A DNA stretch of 64,000 bases, taken from contig JANBVO010000005.1 in the NCBI GenBank assembly GCA_030052745.1, forward strand, positions 558,001-622,000, in the 5' to 3' direction. A model generated the notes under the pieces. The model had not been told where the DNA came from and made no database searches. It saw nothing but the letters and a program-made list of their open reading frames with translations. Made by a program: the position numbers and the translations under genes. This document shows, piece by piece, positions 1 to 11,613 of the stretch (the first letter of the stretch is position 1; each line of letters opens with the position of its first letter). This DNA is from Pleurostoma richardsiae (lineage: Eukaryota; Ascomycota; Sordariomycetes; Calosphaeriales; Pleurostomataceae).

Positions 1-1391
1 GTTTCAGCAGCCTGGTCAAGACGACCGACGAGACAGCTCAGCTCGAAGCGACCGTCGATCTACGAGCTGGTTTGCAATCGTCTTGACGAAACGTTTGTGG
101 ATGTTTGCGACGCAACGCGAAGCGAATTTTGAGAATCCCATCTTCTGTCCCAGAATCCCATCCTAATCCGAAGCCGTCCAGCACTTACTGGTTCCTGAGA
201 CTTGGAGCGCCTCGCAGCAGTGCGGTGTGGCAGGGATCGGCCATTTGTGAAACGCGCCCGGCAGGAACAGATCCAAGACAAGCTTAATCTGTGCGTAAAT
301 TATCGAGAATCAGTGCGATAAAGGCCTCCAAGGAGAAGGCTAAGCTTTTCGGCACTGCTCTCTTGGTTTAGATTTACCGCGAGAGCCTTCGGAGGGGTCT
401 GAATCTCCGGGATTGACTATTAGACTGAGGTCGATCGGGATGTGCAACCAAGGTATCGATCATCGTAATTGAGCAAGGGATCTGACGAATCCTCAACCGA
501 GTAGACAAGGTTGTACGTATTCCGCGCAGCTCTGCGCAGATAACCCTGGAAGAACGCCCGGGACAATACTCGGTGTCCGTCACGCCAACACGCCGCCTAT
601 TGCTCTCCTGGTGGCCCAGACACCACAGCTGGAGCAACGGAGATGCTTCCAGCATGTAGGGGAATAGTTAAAAAAAAAAAAGCTTATGCTCGGCAGGTAT
701 CAAATCGCCCACCACTTATACGAACGAGTGAGGTTTTTCCAAGAGGCGGGACGCGATGTCGCGAGGCAGAACTTGCTCATGGAGAGCATTCAACATTGAC
801 ATCGTGAATGAGCGAGCCACACTGGCCGATAGATGTCCACTTAAGCTGAACTGTCCCGGCCTGCGTGCCAGCTGGCGGGCAGGCAGTGATTGAGAGTCAA
901 AGAAAGATAAAGACCCGCTCTCGTGTCCTTTCACTTTGTTGAAGAGCCGAGATCCTCTCGGGAGATCGCCGAAATGGTGCCTGAACCGCCAAGTAAGCTT
1001 CTTTGGTGGCTGGCGGCCAAAATTGCGCGGCCGGTGGGGCTGATTGTGGCGCAGGTTACGGACTAATGATCCACCGTTCCCTGGCAGCACCTTAGTAACC
1101 CTCCTGGGCAATGGCTATTCGTCACTGCGCATCGGCGTCAGGCACCGCCAAGTTCCTCCTCTAAAAGACAAGGTCGTTGATGTTTCGCGAGCGACAGAGC
1201 AATTTTCCAACTTAGAACGCTTGTTTGCACTCTCTTCAGCAGTTCGCCTTCTCACTGAAGTTTTCTCATTGTTGGAGGAGACATAAGACGCTTCTGCTCA
1301 CGGATCGCATTTCATTCCCCTCGCGTTCGCTTCTCCCCTCTTTACCTCCCCGCGCCGCCTGTGCTGTATATTGTCGCAAATTTAGCCCACC
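1..1391. other. Intergenic / promoter region upstream of myosin I
   Basis: No gene could be supported here. Open frames on both strands are short, start without context and resemble no family I know. There is a short A-tract near 671-682. The last 100 bases are pyrimidine-rich (about 1312-1350), as is common for the 5' leader of fungal housekeeping genes, and precede the myosin ATG at 1392. Confidence 0.6.
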
Positions 1392-4300
1392 ATGGTGAGC
1401 CTGTCCCCGGCTGACAGTTCAGCAACATTGAAGGATGGCAACCATCTAATGTTTCCCAGGCTATCACGCGGCGCGGAAAGGACAAGAATGCAAGGCATGA
1501 GAAGGCTGCTGGCGGTCAGTCAGGCGGGGCTGCCAGACCCAAGAAGGCGACATTCGATACGACGAAGAAGAAGGAGATCGGAGTGTCAGATCTGACGTTG
1601 CTGAGCAAAGTCTCGAACGAGGCGATCAACGACAATCTAAAAAAGCGATTTGAAGGCGGCGAGATCTACACATACATCGGCCATGTCTTGGTCTCGGTCA
1701 ATCCCTTCCGCGACCTCGGGATCTACACCGATCAAGTCCTCGAGAGCTATCGGGGCAAGAATCGTCTTGAGATGCCCCCTCACGTCTTCGCCATCGCAGA
1801 ATCATCATACTACAACATGAAGGCATACAGCGACAACCAGTGTGTCATTATATCCGGAGAATCCGGCGCCGGAAAGACCGAAGCGGCCAAGCGCATCATG
1901 CAGTACATTGCCAGTGTGTCTGGGGGCTCCGGTGATATTCAGCAGATCAAGGACATGGTGCTGGCTACCAATCCCCTGCTAGAGTCCTTCGGAAACGCGA
2001 AGACGCTACGCAATAACAACTCGTCTCGGTTTGGCAAGTATCTACAGATACACTTCAATGGACAGGGCGAGCCGGTGGGAGCGGATATCACGAACTATCT
2101 GCTGGAGAAGAGCCGCGTTGTTGGTCAGATTACGAACGAGAGGAATTTCCACATCTTCTACCAATATACGAAAGGCGCGTCCGAACAGTATCGGCAAACC
2201 TTCGGCATCCAGAAGCCGGAGACCTACATTTACACGAGCCGGTCCAAGTGTTTGAGCGTGGATGGTATCGACGACCTCGCTGACTTCCAGGATACGCTGA
2301 ACGCGATGAAGTTGATTGGTATATCTCAGGCAGAACAGGATAGCATCTTCAGGATGCTGTCTGCTGTTCTTTGGACTGGTAACTTGACGTTCCATGAAGA
2401 TGATAGCGGCTATGCTGCCGTTTCGGATCAGTCCGTCGTTGATTTCCTCGCATATCTGCTTGAGGTCGATCCTAAGCAGCTTGTCAAGGGTATCACCATT
2501 CGCATTCTGACTCCGAGGAATGGTGAGGTCATTGAGTCACCGGCCAACGTCGCGCAGGCATTGGCGACAAGAGATGCGCTGGCGATGGCAATATACTACA
2601 ACCTCTTTGACTGGATTGTCGATCGGATCAACCAGTCTTTGAAGGCGCGCCAAGGGACCAGCAACTCCATAGGTATTCTGGATATCTACGGATTTGAGAT
2701 TTTCGAGAAGAACAGCTTTGAGCAGCTCTGCATCAACTACGTCAACGAGAAGCTGCAGCAGATCTTCATTCAACTGACTCTGAAGACGGAGCAGGAAGAG
2801 TATGCTAGGGAGAAGATCAAGTGGACCCCAATCACGTACTTCGACAACAAGGTTGTGTGCGACTTGATCGAGTCTGTCCGCCCTCCTGGCATCTTCTCTG
2901 CTATGAAGGATGCGACGAAGACTGCACACGCCGATCCCGCGGCCTGCGATCGGACGTTCATGCAGAGCATTAGCGGCATGTCCAACGCTCATCTAACACC
3001 GCGCCAGGGTAGCTTCATTATTAGGCATTACGCTGGTGACGTGAGCTACACGGTCGATGGTATCACGGACAAGAACAAAGATCAGCTCCTGAAGGGATTG
3101 CTCAATCTCTTCCAGGGCAGCCAAAATCGATTCGTCCACGCACTCTTCCCGCACCAAGTTGACCAGGACAACAGGAGGCAGCCGCCGACTGCGGGTGACA
3201 GAATCAGGAGTTCCGCTAATGCGCTCGTGGATACACTGATGAAGTGTCAACCATCTTATATCCGGACCATCAAGCCAAACGAGAACAAGTCTCCGAGTGA
3301 ATATAACGTGCCGAACGTGCTCCATCAGATCAAATACCTTGGTCTACAGGAAAACGTACGCATTCGTCGGGCTGGTTTTGCGTATCGCCAGAGCTTCGAG
3401 AAGTTCGTGGACCGCTTCTTCTTGTTGTCTCCCCAGACATCGTACGCTGGCGAGTACACTTGGCAGGGGTCACACGAAGCTGCGGTGAAGCAGATTTTGA
3501 AGGACACAAGCATACCCCAGGAGGAGTGGCAGTTGGGTGTCACCAAGGCCTTCATCAAGTCTCCGGAAACGCTGTTTGCGCTCGAGCACATGCGTGACAG
3601 GTACTGGCACAACATGGCGACGCGTATCCAGCGTATGTGGAGAGCCTATCTGGCTTACAGGGCCGAGTCCGCGACTCGTATCCAGCGATTCTGGCGGAAG
3701 AAGAGAGTCGGTGCGGAGTATCTGCAACTACGCGACCAGGGCCACAGAGTCCTCGGCGGTCGCAAAGAAAGACGTCGATACAGTCTCCTCGGGTCAAGGC
3801 GATTTCTGGGTGACTACCTGGGAATCAATGCCACATCCGGGCCCGGATACCAAGTGCGAAATGCTATCTCGCTCGGCAGCAACGAGAAAGCCATGTTCTC
3901 CTGCCGAGGCGAGATACTTGAAGCCAAGTTCGGCCGCTCCAGCAAGCCGAGCCCAAGGATCCTCATCGTCACCAACAGCAAGTTCTACATTGTCAGCCAG
4001 ATGCTGGCCAATCATCAGGTACACATCTCCGTTGAGCGCGCAGTTCCCCTCGGTGCTATTAGGTTCATCAGCACTTCGACATGCCGGGACGACTGGTTCT
4101 CTCTTGGGGTCGGTTCCCAGCAGGAGGCGGATCCACTTTTGAGCTGCGTCTTCAAGACTGAAATGTTCACTCAGATGCAGCGCGTCATGCCGGGTGGATT
4201 CAACTTGAAGGTAGCCGACACTATCGAGTACGCCAAGAAGCCCGGGAAGATGCAATTCGTGAAGGTTCTCAAGGACTCCCCTTCTGCAGTCGACTTCTAC

Positions 4301-5141
4301 AAGAGTCATGCCGTGCATACTCAACAAGGAGAGTCGCCCAACTCTGTCTCCCGGCCGACGCCGAGGGCCAAGCCGGTCCCTCCCAGGCCCATTACCAGAG
4401 GGAAACTCATCAAGCCTGGTGGACCGGGCGGGCGCCCTTCGAGAATTACCCACCGGCCTGCCCAATCTCGCCCTTCAGCAGCGTCACATCGACCGGTTCC
4501 GCAGCCGCAGCCGCAACCAGTGGCAGCGGTTGCCAGCCTACCGGTTCATACACGTAATCAGTCAAACACCTCAGCTGCTCGGGTGCCTCCTCCCCCTCCC
4601 CCCGCGGCTCCTCCGGCGAAGGCAAAGATTACGGCGAAGGTCCTGTACGATTTCAGTGGTCAGAAGGAGAACGAGCTTACGGTACATGCTGGCGACATCA
4701 TAGAGATTGTGCAGAAGGAGAACAACGGTAAAACCTCCTCCCGGAAGCCTGTAGTACCGACCTTACTAACGTGAACAAGGGTGGTGGCTAGCGAAGAACG
4801 CCGGCGGACAGGCCTGGGTTCCTGCAGCGTACGTAGAAGAGCAGAAAGCGGCGCCCCCTCCAGCCCCGGCACCATCCCCAAGAGCGCCGCCGCCGCCCCC
4901 AGTGCAGAATGGGCACGCCGTTCGTGCCAAGCCGGCGGCTCCGCAACCGCCCGCGAAGCGACCTGCTGCCGGCCGCAAGCCAGTTGCCCTTCAGTCGCGT
5001 GACTCTGGCATGAGCCTGAACGGCGGTTCCGACAGCAGCCGCAGCAATACCCCGACGCCCAGCTTAGCGGGTAGCTTGGCCGACGCGCTGCTGGCGCGGA
5101 AGAACGCCATGCAGAAGAGGGAAGAGGATGACGACTGGTGA
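1392..5141 (+). CDS. myoA: Class I myosin (MyoA/Myo5 type)
   Basis: Actin motor of cortical patches, needed for endocytosis and polarised growth in filamentous fungi. The model has three exons: 1392-1394 (the ATG alone), 1460-4727 and 4780-5141, giving 1210 residues. The phases fit, and the spliced start (Met-Ala-Ile-Thr-Arg-Arg, then KPKK-like basic residues) matches fungal myosin I N-termini. Visible parts are the P-loop GESGAGKT (about 134-141), the motor domain to about 710, two IQ motifs (about 719-750), the TH1 membrane-binding tail, a proline-rich stretch, an SH3 domain (about 1058-1112) and an acidic C-terminus ending DDDW, the Arp2/3-activating type. The second intron has a textbook CTTACTAAC branch site. 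Without splicing at 4728 the frame ends at 4774 inside the SH3. Family and domain order are certain; the one-codon first exon is inferred. Confidence 0.97.
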
Positions 5142-5446
5142 TATCATGACGTGATACGAAGTCAACGTTCTATATGACGATGGGTGGCTTATATTGACTA
5201 TATGCAAGCTCGCATGGGGGTTTCTCTGCGATGTAGGATTGAATGCTTGAATGCGGGCAGCTCTCTAGACGGCAGGATGGTCCATACGACGCAAGTTCCC
5301 TAGACCCATGATCCAAATTGATGATTATAAATGCCCACGGAAGGATAGCTCTCGTGAGAAATCAACATGTGATATAGTCGGCCAGCCACACTAGGACGGA
5401 CATTATTACATTGTGCTCTTGGGAGAACAAATATCTAATCTATATA
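5142..5446. other. 3' untranslated region between convergent genes
   Basis: AT-richer spacer between the convergent myosin I and DHHC genes. It contains TATATGA/TATATA-like elements suitable for 3' end formation of both transcripts. No coding potential is seen. Confidence 0.6.
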
Positions 5447-6934
5447 TCATCCTTCATCCTTCGTTAGGACCTTCCGTCGGCGTAGGAGCTCAGCGATAGG
5501 AACATCGTCGTCCTCAGCATCGTCTAGGGGTACAGCTCCGACACCGTCCACCTCTGCGTCCTCATCCACGCCGTAGTCCCGCAGCCTGTCGCCGTCCGAG
5601 TTCGTCCAGCCCGGCTCCCCATCCATGCCCTCCTCGTAATAGTAGTCATCGTCACTGTCGTCTTCCTCTTCCGTAGACCCGTCTTCTTCCTCCTCGCCGG
5701 GACGCGTGTTGTACTCCTCCTCATCCTCGTCCTCCTCCAGCTCGGCAATGATCCCGGACTGCTCCCCTACTTTCTGCCACCGCCGCAGATCCGCCGCCTG
5801 CCTCTGCCTGAACGCCGCCCTTTCCTCCTCCGGGCTGCCGGACTTCTGCGTTTCCAGCTCCCCGGCCTGACGTGCCGCTGCGCCGGGCCACCCGCCGGTC
5901 CGCCGCATCTTCTCGGGGTCTGGCGGCGGCCACATGCCAGAGCGTGCGTTGAACCCGTTCTCGGGCCAGTCCCAGCCAGTGCCGCGGCCACCTCGCGCCA
6001 CGCGGGGCCCGCCCGCGAGCGGGAAGAGCCAGAGCAGCGGGTTGGCGGTGCCCATCGCCTGGGCCATGTTGCGGAAGAGGCCGACGTCGTACGGGAACTC
6101 GACGGGCTCCAGCTCCAGGGCCGCGGCGGGCCCCTTGCTGCCCCTCCCCGCGTCGTCCCACCAGCCGCCGCGCCGGGCGTACCGCTCCAGCACCGCCTCG
6201 TGGCGCTCGGCCTCCCAGCCCTCGATCATCGTGCGGTTGAAGATCCAACCCTTAACGGTCGTCACCAGCAGGATGCCCAGCGCTAGGCAGACGGCAGCGC
6301 AGATGAGGGCGAGGAGCGTGAGGTGGATGAGCGCGGGGAGGCTGGGGCCGAGGTAGGCGGGGAGGTCGCGGGACTCCCAGACCTGGCGGAGGCGGGCGTA
6401 GATGAGGGTCGCAAGGTACCAGAGGGAGAGGTTCGTCCAGACGAGGAAGCGCAGGAAGTAGGGGAAGGTCTGCAGGGAGACGCAGTTGGCGGTCCAGGGG
6501 CAGTGGTGGTCCATCTTGGGGACGCAGCGGCCGCAGTGGCGGCAGTGGTGGGCGCGGAGGGGCTTGGGGGCGGCGCATTTCTTGCACCAGCGCGAGGAGG
6601 AGGAAGGGTTCGGAGGTGGTTGGTTGGCGGCATCGTCTTTCGGGGAAGTCGAAGGAGACGATGGCTTTGTGTCGGACGTCGGGGAGGAGGACGGGAAGGT
6701 GTATTCACCGGATGAGACGCTGCAGGCCTTGTAGTATGTCCACCACAGGCAGACGAGGAGGATGTTGAAGGTGTAGGTCTGGGATGTTGTCAAGGGGCCC
6801 GGTTCGAGCGAAGACGACGTGTTGAACAGCCACTGTGATGTGTAGCCGAGGAAGAAGATGAGGATGCAGACGCCGGGGATGGCGAGGGCTTGAAGCCCCT
6901 TCGTTGCTGGACCGGTCTTCAGACCCGCTGCCAT
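5447..6934 (-). CDS. pfa4: DHHC palmitoyltransferase Pfa4
   Basis: Protein S-acyltransferase, expected in the ER membrane, where yeast Pfa4 palmitoylates chitin synthase Chs3. It is a single exon of 495 residues. Two membrane segments near residues 16-34 and 51-68 precede a DHHC cysteine-rich domain: CKKC at 117-120, then paired Cys/His residues and the catalytic DHHC at 142-145 followed by PWTANCVS. Two more hydrophobic segments follow (about 160-180 and 205-230), giving the usual four-pass topology with the DHHC loop in the cytosol. The C-terminal 150 residues are acidic and low complexity (runs of Glu/Asp and YYYEE), longer than in yeast but usual in filamentous fungi. The ATG at 6934 directly precedes the first membrane segment. 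Confidence 0.95.
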   Translation of the reverse strand: MAAGLKTGPATKGLQALAIPGVCILIFFLGYTSQWLFNTSSSLEPGPLTTSQTYTFNILLVCLWWTYYKACSVSSGEYTFPSSSPTSDTKPSSPSTSPKDDAANQPPPNPSSSSRWCKKCAAPKPLRAHHCRHCGRCVPKMDHHCPWTANCVSLQTFPYFLRFLVWTNLSLWYLATLIYARLRQVWESRDLPAYLGPSLPALIHLTLLALICAAVCLALGILLVTTVKGWIFNRTMIEGWEAERHEAVLERYARRGGWWDDAGRGSKGPAAALELEPVEFPYDVGLFRNMAQAMGTANPLLWLFPLAGGPRVARGGRGTGWDWPENGFNARSGMWPPPDPEKMRRTGGWPGAAARQAGELETQKSGSPEEERAAFRQRQAADLRRWQKVGEQSGIIAELEEDEDEEEYNTRPGEEEEDGSTEEEDDSDDDYYYEEGMDGEPGWTNSDGDRLRDYGVDEDAEVDGVGAVPLDDAEDDDVPIAELLRRRKVLTKDEG

Positions 6935-7593
6935 GTTCGAAGCTGCAGCATCGGCGCTGACGGTTAGTTTTGAGAAGTCATTACCATTTCTATGGTGGTT
7001 GGTTCTGTTGTCTACTCCAGATCCCGATTATTAACGGCACGGATTTCGCACAGCTGTGTCAGTACTTCCGTACGGGTACCTCAGCGTATGTCGCGTGGGG
7101 CTTTTAAGGGACGCGACGGCGCAAATATGACGAGTTAAAGTGGCTTACGTAACGTTGAGACGGGCAAGGGAGGACAGCTCTACGACGCTTCCGTGGCGCA
7201 GCTTATTAGCAACTTTTGCCCTTACTTGTCATTTGCGAGCCGAACGCGTGTTCTTCATGTGAGACCTGGTTATCCGGCTCGAGATACGAGATATCTTGAA
7301 GAAGCCGAAATCTGCGTGCGCCGCCCTAAATAGAAAGGATCGATGGGCTGATGAACGGTCTCTTGGCACGCTCTCTCTCGTTTTGCCAGTGACCGATGGC
7401 CAATTATGGCGGCTCACAGCTAGCAGCTCTCTGGTGAGCCCGCGACCCCCTTTTCCGGACGTGTGAGAATTGCTGGACTGACCCGTCTCACAGTGCTGCT
7501 GCGTCGTTTGTCTGGCTCTCCTATACGCTCGGGAGACAGTCGCTCTATGGTTCGTTAGATCAACACAACTATGCTCCATGAGCATCCCTAGCT
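6935..7593. other. Divergent promoter region (Pfa4 / GT90)
   Basis: Bidirectional spacer between the Pfa4 start and the GT90 gene. It probably also holds the first exon of the GT90 gene: no in-frame ATG precedes the first clear GT90 codons near 7625, and splice-acceptor-like sequence with a CTAAC branch site lies at about 7601-7624. Candidate start exons are the ATG at 7396 followed by a GTGAGC donor at 7434, or the ATG at 7351, but I could not reconcile the phases with certainty. Confidence 0.5.
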
Positions 7594-10547
7594 GTGGCTT
7601 CTAACAGTGCTCGTCACCCCTTAGAAACGCCACGGGTCTCGGCGGCTCTCCTGTTACTGTTCTCCGGTATCACAACGTTCGGAGTCAGTTTCTTTTCGGC
7701 GTGGCTTCCCGGAGCAAACGGAAGATTCGGTATGACTGGACTGGGTATGCTTTGTGGTCTCTTATACCTGGATGCTAATCAGATCCTTAGATGATGAGAT
7801 TGTCAGCACGAAGGCGCCTGCTGCGGATCTCCCACGCCGGCCTCGCCGGTTCTTCCTGCCTCTAGTCATAGCCTGTATCGCGCTGCGCGTCGAGATCTTC
7901 AACCATGTGACGCAGAACCTGCAATGTTCGAAGCCCGGTCTGGAGGTCCGTCGGTGACGCCACCTGAAGTGAACCTCACAGGATGGTTCATCGCTAACTG
8001 ACTATATGGTACTAGGTGTTCATCCCTCTTGCTCTTGTCGGCTATGACTTGGCAAGGAATCGCAAAATCCGCCTCAGCACGCATGATCCAGACGATGACA
8101 TCTCTAACACCATCTTTGACGATCTGCGGGTGTGGGTGTGGCAGGTCTGGCAGTCCTCAGCAATGCTGCTGCTCAGCGCCGCCATATTCGTATTCGGGGC
8201 TTATAACTCGGTGTTACCGAGCAGCAAGTCGACTTACATCTGCTTGTCGTCCGATCAGGGATCAAGGGTTCGACTTCTTCAGTACTTCGGCGTATTTCTC
8301 GATACAGTTATTATTGTCGCCTTGTGGCGGATACTGGCATGGGCGAGGACGACAAGAAGCAGGCTCCGCCTGTTAAGCGGCATATTGCTGTTTTCATCCT
8401 TTCTCAGCCTCCCAGTCCTCGGTTACCAGGCATTTGGGATGTTTTCCGCCGGAACATCTGATACGACGGCGCTTCCCTCCCTGCTGTTTCGACGTGCGGG
8501 ACCTTCATCCATATACTACTTCGACATCTTCGTAGACAGCCTCGTCTTCGCAGCCTTCTTCGTCTCTTCAACCCTGTTTACGTGCGAGTCGTCACCCCTT
8601 TCCTTGTCCAGCGTCATTGTTTTCATATACTCCCTCATCTCGGCCGCCCATAAGATGCTTCTGGTAGGCACGTTCGAGGAAGTGTCTCGCTTCCGGGCAG
8701 CCATTCCCCTTATAATCATATGCGCCGGATTCCCAACCTTCCTGTATGCGAGCAATATTCGCAAAGTCCTCTTCCTCCCTCGTGCGTTTTTGGTTCTGTT
8801 GCTCATCCCGCTCCTGATTGCTGCTATTGTCTTCGCCTTGTTGAAGGATCCTGTCCTTGATCGTCACCCAGTTGACAGACTTGTTTATGACGCTAGGATT
8901 GAGGTCGATAGGTGGCTCACTCGCGCGTCCGTCAGCAAAACTCTGCCTATTGCTGTGCAGGAGTACCAGGAAAGAAATCATGGCCGTAATCCGCCTCCAA
9001 ATTTTGGCACCTGGTATCAATTTGCAACATACCGGGAATCACCGATTATAGACAACTTTGCACAGATCGAGGATGATATCTGGCCGTTCTGGGGCATAAA
9101 GCCAGAGAAGATTAGGGACGACATTACAGAGGTCTCAAAAGCTCCTGGTATAGGGCTCGTTACCGTGAAAGATGGGAAAGTGTCGTATAGGCCAACGGAT
9201 GATGAGTCCCACCGGAAAGTTCTCGACGGCCTCGTCGACCTCATCTCTGTCTTTGCGAGCAGCCTCCCAGATATGGAGCTCCCCATCAACCTCCTTGACC
9301 GGCCTCGGGTTTTGACACCCTGGGATGACATCCACCGCCATACCGAGGCGGCGAAGAAACAAAAGTTCAAACTGTTGTCTCGTCGTGGCGAGGCGGAAGC
9401 ACCACCTGACGACGCGGGTGCGGCAGAGCGAAAAGCCACGAGTCCAGACGCCAACAAGCTGGCGGTCTCGACTTTGTCTGAGTTCAAGAAGCAGGCAGGT
9501 CTTGCTTGTCCGCCGGGGTCAGCGGCTCGAGCCGGCTTTGACTGGAACGTCCGAGACTTCTGCTCCAAGTGTGTAGAGCCACATTCCGAGGGTCAGTTTC
9601 TGAAGTACGCCGATCTGTCCAGAGACATCTGCCTCCAGCCAGATATCAGCCAAGTGCACGGATTCTACATGAATCTGATGCCCCCGGCACCCTACAACAA
9701 CCTGGTGCCAATGTTCAGCAGATCTAAGCCCAGTATATACAATGACATTCTCATTCCGCTGGGTCCAGCGGATGACACAAAGGACCAAGACACCGGAGCC
9801 GAGTTCAACATCAAGTCGGACAGACTCGTATGGCGCGGCGACGCTGGAAAATCATACGGCGCCATCCTCCCGCCTCTGTCTCGTGGCGGCCACCAGGAGC
9901 GGCTATCACACTTGATCAACAATGCTTCCTCAAATGACGAAGCCATCGTGCTCCTTCCAACGCCAGGGAAGAAAAACGCCTTCGCCTACGGGCGGGTATC
10001 TCTTCAGGACCTGAACACTGCACTACCCTTTGATGGCGGCATCTCCGACTGGAGCGCATGTAGCGGCCCGGGTTGCAACGCGGCTAAGCAAGAGCTTGGC
10101 GTCGCCCCTGAAGCGCCGCCGGAGTTCATGAGCAGGTACATCCTGCTGACTGATGGTGATGAAGGGCCGCCACGCGACGTTCTGCGCGTTCTCCGTTCGA
10201 AGAGCCTGCCCTTTGTCGCCTCCATTTTCAAGGAGTGGTACACGGAGCGACTGATGCCCTGGGTACACTACGTGCCCATCGACCTCCGCTTCCACGGCCT
10301 GCACAGCACGCTGGCCTACTTCACGGGGCTGAAAGGTCGGGGGAAGGTGAACGGGCGCGAGATGGAACTGGAGGCGAGAATGGAAGATGCGAAATGGATA
10401 TCGGAGCAAGGGAGGCGGTGGGCTGACAAGGCGATCAGGGCCGAGGACATGCAGATATACCTCTTCCGGCTACTGCTGGAGTGGGGTAGGCTGATACAAG
10501 ATGACAGGGACGAGATCGGATTTGTGCTGGAGAAAGATGCCAACTAA
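7594..10547 (+). CDS. Glycosyltransferase family 90 (CAP10/CAP1-like) membrane protein, 5' exon unresolved
   Basis: Relative of the Cryptococcus capsule proteins Cap10/Cap1 and of animal POGLUT/xylosyltransferases; probably a Golgi sugar transferase. Three exons are clear: to 7729, 7791-7945 and 8016-10547, joined by 61- and 70-nt introns with CTAAT/CTAAC branch sites and matching phase. The N-terminal third is polytopic, with about eight to ten hydrophobic segments between TPRVSAALLLLF and FLVLLLIPLLIAAIVFALL. The C-terminal half is soluble and carries the GT90 region. Its end (residues RDVLRVLRSKSLPFVASIF, then WVHYVPIDLRF and AEDMQIYLFRLLLEW) is the typical CAP10 signature. The frame before 7625 has no ATG, so the listed start is only where the open frame begins; the initiator exon lies upstream. 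Confidence 0.88.
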
Positions 10548-10668
10548 CGACAGGCGCCCATGACTGCGCCAAGTCCACGACCTGTACATATATGGTGTAT
10601 ACCACGGGCTTCTGCATTAATATGTAACATGAACGATGTGGCAATAACATTAGCTTCATTCTGCCTAC

Positions 10669-11613
10669 CTAGCTCTCGAGAGACTCATTCAAGAACGGAT
10701 GGTCTGTCCAGCCCATGAACTTCGTCTGGATCTGCATGCTATCAAGCACCCGCTTCTTCACATCCACAGCCTCGATATCTTGCCCGAGAAAAGCGCCATG
10801 CGTACTCTTGAAATCATACTTCTTCAGGATTCCCCACATCCTCGCGATCTCCTCCGGTGACAACGGGATGAAGTTGGGGATGCTCCACATGAACGCAAAG
10901 CTGTTCATCCCCGCCGGCCGGCCCCTCGGCGTCCCCAGCGCATCCGTCGCCCAGCTCCCCAGACCGGCCGGCGTCGTGAGCAGCGTGTCCGCGACGAACA
11001 AGTGGCCTTCGAACAGCAGCACCATGCTGCCCGGGAAGTGGCCACCCAGCCGGACCGCCTTCACCCCGGTCCCCACGCCGCCCACGGCGATCTCCGTCTC
11101 CACCTCGGTCAGGAACACCTGCTGCGCCGGCTCGTCGCGCGTCGTCCACTCGCGGTCCGCGGCGGAGAGGTACACGGGACACCCAAAGGCCTTGGCCCAC
11201 TCCACGTGCGTGGAGTAGTAGTGCGGGTGGGAGATGACGACGGCGGCGAGGCCGCCCATCTCGTGGACCCGCCGCACCGTGTCGGCGTCCAGGAGGGTGA
11301 CGCAGTCCCAGAGCACGTTGCCGGCGGGGGTGCGCAGCAGGCAGGCGCGCTGGCCGATGCCGACCTTGGGGACGCTGGCGACGAAGGTGACGCGCGGGTC
11401 GGCGGCGTAGGTGGTGAACTCGTTCCGGTGGCCGGCGGCGCGCAGGGCGCCGAGGGTGGTGAAGGATTGGCCCGAGGGCGGCGTGAACTGGCGCGGGTCG
11501 TCGCAGATGAAGCAGGTGGTGAGGGCGGAGCGTTCGGTGGTGGGGAACTGGGTGCCGCAGGTGCTGCAGACGAGCCAGTCCGCTGTGGCGTCGAGGTCGT
11601 AGGCCTCGGCCAT
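10669..11613 (-). CDS. Metallo-beta-lactamase-fold hydrolase with N-terminal Cys4 motif
   Basis: Single-exon gene of 314 residues. The start begins with a zinc-ribbon-like C-x2-C (16, 19) and C-x2-C (34, 37) pair, followed by an MBL fold. Its metal motif reads SHPHYYSTHVEW instead of the usual HxHxDH, so the motif Asp is absent and the third His is displaced. Later ligands are visible as GGHFPGSMVLLF (His), the Asp of FVADTLL, and THG near the C-terminus. A family of bacterial and fungal MBL proteins with a HPHxYS-type motif is known, so this is probably a family trait and not a mutation. The substrate is unknown. The gene converges with the GT90 gene, with a gap of about 120 bases. Confidence 0.85.
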   Translation of the reverse strand: MAEAYDLDATADWLVCSTCGTQFPTTERSALTTCFICDDPRQFTPPSGQSFTTLGALRAAGHRNEFTTYAADPRVTFVASVPKVGIGQRACLLRTPAGNVLWDCVTLLDADTVRRVHEMGGLAAVVISHPHYYSTHVEWAKAFGCPVYLSAADREWTTRDEPAQQVFLTEVETEIAVGGVGTGVKAVRLGGHFPGSMVLLFEGHLFVADTLLTTPAGLGSWATDALGTPRGRPAGMNSFAFMWSIPNFIPLSPEEIARMWGILKKYDFKSTHGAFLGQDIEAVDVKKRVLDSMQIQTKFMGWTDHPFLNESLES

